A stretch of DNA of 38,154 nucleotides from Algicoccus sp048820935 (lineage in GTDB: Bacteria > Pseudomonadota > Gammaproteobacteria > Burkholderiales > Burkholderiaceae_B). Below are positions 33,964-38,154 of the stretch, piece by piece. Within the stretch, counting starts at the first letter, position 1. Each line of letters starts with the position of its first letter. The stretch spans positions 1 to 38,154 of the forward strand of contig NZ_JBMERD010000021.1 of NCBI RefSeq assembly GCF_048820935.1, in the 5' to 3' direction. The translations under genes were made by a program, and so were the position numbers. The notes under the pieces were generated by a model. That model was not told the origin of the DNA. It saw only the letters and a program-made list of their open reading frames with translations, and made no database searches.

Positions 33964-34302
33964 TCAAACTGAGGTTTGAGCCGAATTCCAATGCATCGCC
34001 AACCAGACAGTGGGCTCATCCTCATCAGTTGATACCACTCTGTGACGTTGTCCAGCCTCAATCAACATGTAATCACCCGCCTTTAAATCCACCCGGCCGG
34101 ACTCGAACTCCAACTGCGCATTTCCGCTGATCACAACCACCCATTCGGAACCATCCTGCTCATACCAAACCGGGGGATTATCTTTGTACTGATTGGAGAC
34201 TATGCGTTCTATCCGCACCCCTTGATGCTGCAACAGCTCATCAAATCGCTCAAAACCGCAAGGCGTCTCCATCGCAGCAAACAAATTTCCTTGTACTTTC
34301 AT
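33964..34302 (-). CDS. Small cupin-domain protein
   Basis: A single-domain cupin of 112 residues from ATG 34302, chosen for AGAGG at good spacing and a sensible N-terminus. The cupin barrel is evident: WYEQDGSEWVVVISGNAQLEFE, then LKAGDYMLIEAGQRHRV. The first metal motif is reduced (Glu and no His pair), while His of the second motif (AGQRHRV) remains. Similar small proteins are annotated as phosphoribosylaminoimidazole-type or general cupins with no assigned reaction. It is convergent with the SCO1 gene (10-bp gap). Confidence 0.8.
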   Translation of the reverse strand: MKVQGNLFAAMETPCGFERFDELLQHQGVRIERIVSNQYKDNPPVWYEQDGSEWVVVISGNAQLEFESGRVDLKAGDYMLIEAGQRHRVVSTDEDEPTVWLAMHWNSAQTSV

Positions 34303-34414
34303 ACCGACCTCTTGAAACGAGTGCTGCAGGCAGAACTGACGGTACCATCGCACCCTGTAATGCCATAATGAAGAATCACCAAATCCTAACTAAACTTCAG
34401 GCACAGGGTTTATT

Positions 34415-36013
34415 TTGAATTCACACAATCAACTCGTCAAACACCTAGCACACCATCTGTCTGAAACGGTTTGTCAGACTGCTGAAGAGCCGTGCGAGCC
34501 AAACGTACAAATCATACAGACGCACATTTCATCAGTGATCTTGGCTGGACCCTATGCCTACAAAATCAAACGCAATATCAAACTGCCGTTTTTAGACTTT
34601 TCCACCCTAGACAAACGACACAAATATTGCGTCAAAGAAGTCACACTGAACCAGCGTACAGCACCTGAGATTTACCTCGATGTTGTCCCAATCACTGGAT
34701 CTATTGAGAACCCTGAGATCCAAGGCGATGGACCCGTCATTGAATGGGCCGTCAAAATGAAACGCTTTGCACCTGGGCAGCTTTTTAGTGATTTGGCTCA
34801 GCAGGGAATGCTGACTGAACAGCACGCGACATCATTTGCACATCACATTGCTGAGTTCCACCTTGCGCGCGAACCGCTGGATGTCAACAGATTGGCTCAC
34901 GTTAAAACCACACCACATTGGTTCGCTGAAAGCGTCCACGAACTAAAAGCCCTATGCAAGGACGATGAACAAAAACAAGTGCAATTACAAGCGTTGGAAG
35001 AGTTCAACAAACGCATGGCGCAGACCTTACGAACACAAATGCCTGAGCGCATTGCACAAGGCTGGTATCGCGAGGGGCATGGGGACTTACATCTAGCCAA
35101 TATCACCTGCACAGCTAAAGGCATTGTGGCATTTGATGCACTCGAGTTTGATGATGATTTACGGGCTATTGACCTGATTTGTGAGATTGCATTTCCATTC
35201 ATGGATCTACTCGCCCACGGTGAACACCGCTTGGCTTGGGTGTTCCTGAATCAATATCTACAGCTTACAGGCGACTACACTGGTTTAGCGTATTTGGAAT
35301 ACTACGTCCGATACCGTGCCCTCGTACGCTCCAAAGTGAGCCTTTTAAGGATCAAACAATCTAATGACTCCAGTTCACAAGAACGTGTAAAGCAACAACG
35401 CTTAAAACAGCAGTTTGAAGCTTATTGGCACCTAGCTTGTGGACCAAACATCACCCAAACAACGCCACACCTGATTTTAGTTTCAGGCTTAAGTGGCAGC
35501 GGAAAATCCACTGCGGCTCAGGAAATCTGCCAGCAATTGGGTGCAGTCTGGTTGCGAGCCGATGTCGAAAGGCAACGCCTCTTTCCCGATACAGATTCAA
35601 AACAACGTTATCACCCAGATGCTTCCGATCGAACGTACGCACACCTAGCCACGCTCAGCCAAATGCTTCTGAAGCATGGATTTCATGTCATCGTGGATGC
35701 AACGTTTTTAGCGCAGCATCAAGTTGATCGCTTTGTAGAGTCAGAACACCAGACGTCACATTGGCAAACTCATGCTGTGATTTGTAAAGCCCCAGAGAAC
35801 AAACTGAAAAACCGTATTGAAACTCGCCTAGAAATCGGAACTGACCCTTCCGAAGCTACCGTCGATGTTTTAACCAAGCAAATCAAAACTCAACAAGACG
35901 CCCCCATTCAATGGCCATTTGAAACCTATGAGTTACACAATGACAGCACGCTGGAGGCGCTATATCACCGCATCGAAAAATGGTTAAAGACCATCACGAC
36001 AAAAACAGCATGA
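34415..36013 (+). CDS. APH-like kinase fused to P-loop kinase (AAA family)
   Basis: A 532-residue two-domain protein that starts at TTG with AGGG upstream; no in-frame ATG occurs before the conserved part. The N-terminal half is an aminoglycoside-phosphotransferase-like kinase domain: IKRNIKLPFLDFSTLDKRHKYCVKE where relatives have the nucleotide-binding segment, catalytic loop HGDLHLANI (222-230), and the metal-binding FDALEFDD (240-247). The C-terminal half has a Walker A GLSGSGKST (358-366) and a zeta-toxin/shikimate-kinase-like fold (VDATFLAQHQVDRF). Such fusions (COG2187/COG0645) are widespread, but their substrate is unknown. It stands alone on its strand between the cupin and flavin-reductase genes. 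Confidence 0.88.
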   Translation: MNSHNQLVKHLAHHLSETVCQTAEEPCEPNVQIIQTHISSVILAGPYAYKIKRNIKLPFLDFSTLDKRHKYCVKEVTLNQRTAPEIYLDVVPITGSIENPEIQGDGPVIEWAVKMKRFAPGQLFSDLAQQGMLTEQHATSFAHHIAEFHLAREPLDVNRLAHVKTTPHWFAESVHELKALCKDDEQKQVQLQALEEFNKRMAQTLRTQMPERIAQGWYREGHGDLHLANITCTAKGIVAFDALEFDDDLRAIDLICEIAFPFMDLLAHGEHRLAWVFLNQYLQLTGDYTGLAYLEYYVRYRALVRSKVSLLRIKQSNDSSSQERVKQQRLKQQFEAYWHLACGPNITQTTPHLILVSGLSGSGKSTAAQEICQQLGAVWLRADVERQRLFPDTDSKQRYHPDASDRTYAHLATLSQMLLKHGFHVIVDATFLAQHQVDRFVESEHQTSHWQTHAVICKAPENKLKNRIETRLEIGTDPSEATVDVLTKQIKTQQDAPIQWPFETYELHNDSTLEALYHRIEKWLKTITTKTA

Positions 36014-36101
36014 TGCCGTTGACAGCATCAAACCTGTCAACCGCGACAAGCTCCTATACTCTCAGACAAGCTCTTCAAAACCTATTACTGACGGACGACT
36101 T

Positions 36102-36758
36102 ATGACGCAGATCGACTTTACAAACCTGACAGAAACAGAACGTTACAAACTCTTGGTCAACACGGTTATTCCCAGACCCATCGCATTAGTGAGCTCGATG
36201 AGCTCGGACGGCATCCTGAATGCTGCGCCATTTAGTTTCTTTAACGTGTTTGGTGGAACACCCTCCACGGTTGTATTGGGAATCGGCGCACCTAGCAATC
36301 TACCTAAAGACACCTCAAAAAACATTGATGAAACTGGGGAGTTTGTCGTTAATCTGGTCAGTGAAGAAATGGCACACCCCATGAACATCACGGCAGCCAG
36401 TTTTACGCCAGACATCAATGAAATCGAAATTGCTGGCCTGACATTGGGACAAAGCACGCACATCAAAACCCCTTACATTCGAGAGTCACCGGTTAGTTTT
36501 GAGTGCAAGTTGAGTACTGGTCTAGATCTAGGACATCATCGTCAGCTGGTGATTGGAGAAATCCTTTGTATGCATATCCGTGAAGACCTAATTGATTTAG
36601 AGAAGCTACGCATCCAAACTGACGGTCTTAATCTCATCGGACGCATCCATGGGCGCGGCGGCTATATCAAAACCTCAGAGAGCACGTTTGAGATGCCAAG
36701 ATTTACGGATGCTCAAATTCCTGATCTCATTGAAGCGGCAAAAACCAACAAACAATGA
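36102..36758 (+). CDS. Flavin-reductase-like (split-barrel FMN) protein
   Basis: A 218-residue FMN-binding split-barrel protein. The opening NTVIPRPIALVSSMSSDGILNAAPFSFFNVFGGTPSTVVLGI is typical of the flavin reductase family. FVVNLVSEEMAHPMNITAA and HRQLVIGEILCMHI follow. Members reduce flavin with NAD(P)H for partner oxygenases or have unknown roles. The stop codon overlaps the start of the prepilin peptidase gene (ATGA), indicating coupling. Confidence 0.88.
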   Translation: MTQIDFTNLTETERYKLLVNTVIPRPIALVSSMSSDGILNAAPFSFFNVFGGTPSTVVLGIGAPSNLPKDTSKNIDETGEFVVNLVSEEMAHPMNITAASFTPDINEIEIAGLTLGQSTHIKTPYIRESPVSFECKLSTGLDLGHHRQLVIGEILCMHIREDLIDLEKLRIQTDGLNLIGRIHGRGGYIKTSESTFEMPRFTDAQIPDLIEAAKTNKQ

Positions 36759-37421
36759 CTTTGAGCATAGTAGAAAACTTCACACTACAGCCGCACGCGT
36801 TATGGATGACACTCGCGGCGTGTCTTGTTTTGTGCCCAATGGTGTTGTGTTTTGCGGAACGGCTTGCGCGACCTTATGAAGCTCAACGAGAAATTAAAAC
36901 AGGTTCGCGCGCAGCCAACGTCATCGCTTGCGTCTTATTGATCATTGCCCTTTTTCTGATCACCCAAAAATACAGCAATCTCATCTCGCTGGGACTGATG
37001 CAGGTTTTTATCGCAACACTCACGATGTTGGCGCTGATCGACCTTCGTCTTAAGGTATTACCGAACAAAGTCACGATCCCACTTTTGATCATCGGTTTGT
37101 GCTTAAGCCTGACAGGCTACACAATCTCGTGGCAAGATGCTTTGCTAGGTGCGACAGCAGGTTTCTTGATGCTTTTTATACCTGAGATAATTTTCTTATT
37201 ACTCACAGGCCGTACAGGCGTTGGTTTTGGGGATGTCAAGCTGATGGCTGGCGTTGGTGCCTGGATAGGATGGCACTCATCTGCACATCCTGATCATTGC
37301 TGCATTGAGCGCTGCGGTGGTGGGTTTTATTTATCTCAAGGCCAAAAAGCTTGATAAGCGCACTACGATCCCGTTTGGTCCGTTTTTGGTGTTGTCGTCT
37401 GTTATTTTTACAGTATTTTAA
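36755..37421 (+). pseudogene. Prepilin peptidase (A24 family), frameshifted near its end
   Basis: A24 aspartic peptidases process type IV prepilins in the inner membrane. The frame from ATG 36755 gives 199 residues with both catalytic Asp motifs (ALIDLRLKVLPN and GVGFGDVKLM) and several membrane helices. After GAWIGW the frame becomes nonsense (HSSAHPDHCCIER). The +1 frame continues in the expected way, LHILIIAALSAAVVGFIYLKAKKLDKRTTIPFGPFLVLSSVIFTVF, to a stop at 37419-37421. One extra base near 37268-37275 explains it. It is either a recent mutation that removes the last helices or a sequence error. N-terminal methyltransferase domain is absent, as in CpaA/TadV-type short forms. Confidence 0.8.
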
Positions 37422-37598
37422 AATCCTGCAATCGCTTCATCTGAGAGAATCATTAAAATTTTTTGAAACGTAATATATATTTATCATACTATTCTCTATC
37501 AAATAATTTAATTCTCTCTGCACAAAGCATCTTACAATACAACAGACAACCTTACATAATAATAGTTTTTATAAAAAATCAAACAACAATAAGACTCA
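37422..37598. other. AT-rich boundary
   Basis: Base composition drops abruptly to strongly AT-rich after the prepilin peptidase remnant and stays low through the following gene. No gene or clear promoter is seen in these 177 bp. The change suggests the edge of transferred DNA. Confidence 0.5.
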
Positions 37599-38154
37599 AT
37601 GACTAAAAAAAATCGCTTGATATTGATTGCTTTTGCATATTTAATTGTTGGAATATTTTTTTATTTCAAACAACATATTTCAAAACAATAAATATTTTAA
37701 GAGAACACAAATTAAAAGACATTTACGCTGTAGCTATGGATCCAGAAACAGCAACAGAAAGAGCAAATTCTTACAAGAGCGATCACTCTCGATTTATCGC
37801 ACATGCTGGAGGCGAGCTAGATGGTCATCGATATACCAATTCACTTGAGGCTTTAGATCATAGCTATAGAAATGGCTATCGACTATTCGAGTTGGATTTT
37901 ATTAAAACCTCAGACAATCATTTTGTTACCTCACACGATTGGATTCTCTGGAGAACACAGACAGGATATGAAGATTCAATACCACCAACTCTAGCAGAGT
38001 TTAAAAAACAAAAAATTCTTGGAAAATACACAGGAATATCTATGCATGATCTCAATCTGTGGTTTGTAGAACATCCTGATGCAATTCTTGTTTCAGACAA
38101 AATCAATGAACCAAAAAAATTTACAGCACAGTTTATTGCACCTGACCTTGACTT
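37599..38154 (+). pseudogene. Glycerophosphodiesterase-like gene, frameshifted and cut by the window edge
   Basis: ATG 37599 opens a signal-anchor (MTKKNRLILIAFAYLIVGIFFYF), but this frame ends at 37689-37691. The -1 frame then continues KTINILREHKLKDIYAVAMDPETATERA and a GDPD-like domain: FIAHAGGELDG, YTNSLEALDHSYRNGYRLFELDF, TSDNHFVTSHDW, with the catalytic His, Glu-x-Asp and second His all present. Adding one T to the T7 run at 37656-37662 would join signal anchor and domain. The gene runs off the right edge. It may be a pseudogene, a phase-variable gene or a sequence error. AT-rich codon use differs from the neighbours. Confidence 0.7.

Noticed and set aside
37651..37670. Programmed -1 ribosomal frameshift site in the GDPD-like gene
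   Set aside because: The T7 run is not in the X-XXY-YYZ phase of the reading frame, and no downstream pseudoknot is evident, so a homopolymer length change is simpler.

Overview
The window looks like a chromosomal segment of a betaproteobacterium of the order Burkholderiales, probably family Alcaligenaceae with moderate GC. The gene order scpB-rluB-rimP-nusA-infB-rbfA-truB-typA is typical of that group. The RimP N-terminus, the very long disordered IF2 linker and the tail-extended RluB also fit. This placement is inferred from recall of gene order and protein style, not from a database search.

Layout. (1) About 0-10.9 kb, minus strand: the conserved translation/transcription block scpB, rluB, then rimP-nusA-infB-rbfA-truB-typA. 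It ends in a strong intrinsic terminator at the left edge. A second intrinsic terminator lies directly in front of the rimP start codon. (2) About 11.0-15.9 kb: initiator tRNA-Met with a clear promoter and terminator, a short CobW-like protein without a P-loop, a nitroreductase, and a TAXI-type TRAP transporter (receptor plus fused permease). (3) About 15.9-18.7 kb: a decayed accessory region. It holds a tyrosine-recombinase (integrase) pseudogene that runs into tRNA-Asn, then tRNA-Thr(CGT), a 14-bp direct repeat, a gene-fragment repeat that recurs near 23.0 kb, a perfect 11-bp inverted repeat, and the broken C-terminus of a winged-helix regulator. (4) About 18.7-25.7 kb: NADP-type glutamate dehydrogenase with an unusual structured leader, a TehA/SLAC1-family transporter, a small membrane protein, a PCu(A)C copper chaperone, SixA, a UbiH/UbiM-like hydroxylase and an oxygen-sensing (globin-coupled) diguanylate cyclase. 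(5) About 25.8-33.1 kb: a seven-gene minus-strand run. In transcription order it is an EamA transporter, a BMP-type ABC importer (ATPase, two permeases, binding protein), a MaoC hydratase and a class III CoA-transferase. (6) About 33.3-38.15 kb: SCO1 lipoprotein, a small cupin, an APH-kinase/P-loop kinase fusion, a flavin-reductase-like protein, a frameshifted prepilin peptidase and, after an abrupt AT-rich boundary, a frameshifted, window-truncated glycerophosphodiesterase-like gene.

How the parts work together. The first block builds and matures the translation machinery: IF2, 30S maturation by RimP and RbfA, tRNA and rRNA pseudouridylation, and BipA. PCu(A)C and SCO1 together point to assembly of the CuA centre of cytochrome oxidase. 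The BMP importer with CoA-transferase and hydratase suggests uptake and CoA-activated breakdown of a small acid. No defence system, CRISPR array or intact mobile element was seen. The most unusual signals are non-coding: the gdhA three-way-junction leader with a displaced Shine-Dalgarno, and the rimP leader terminator.
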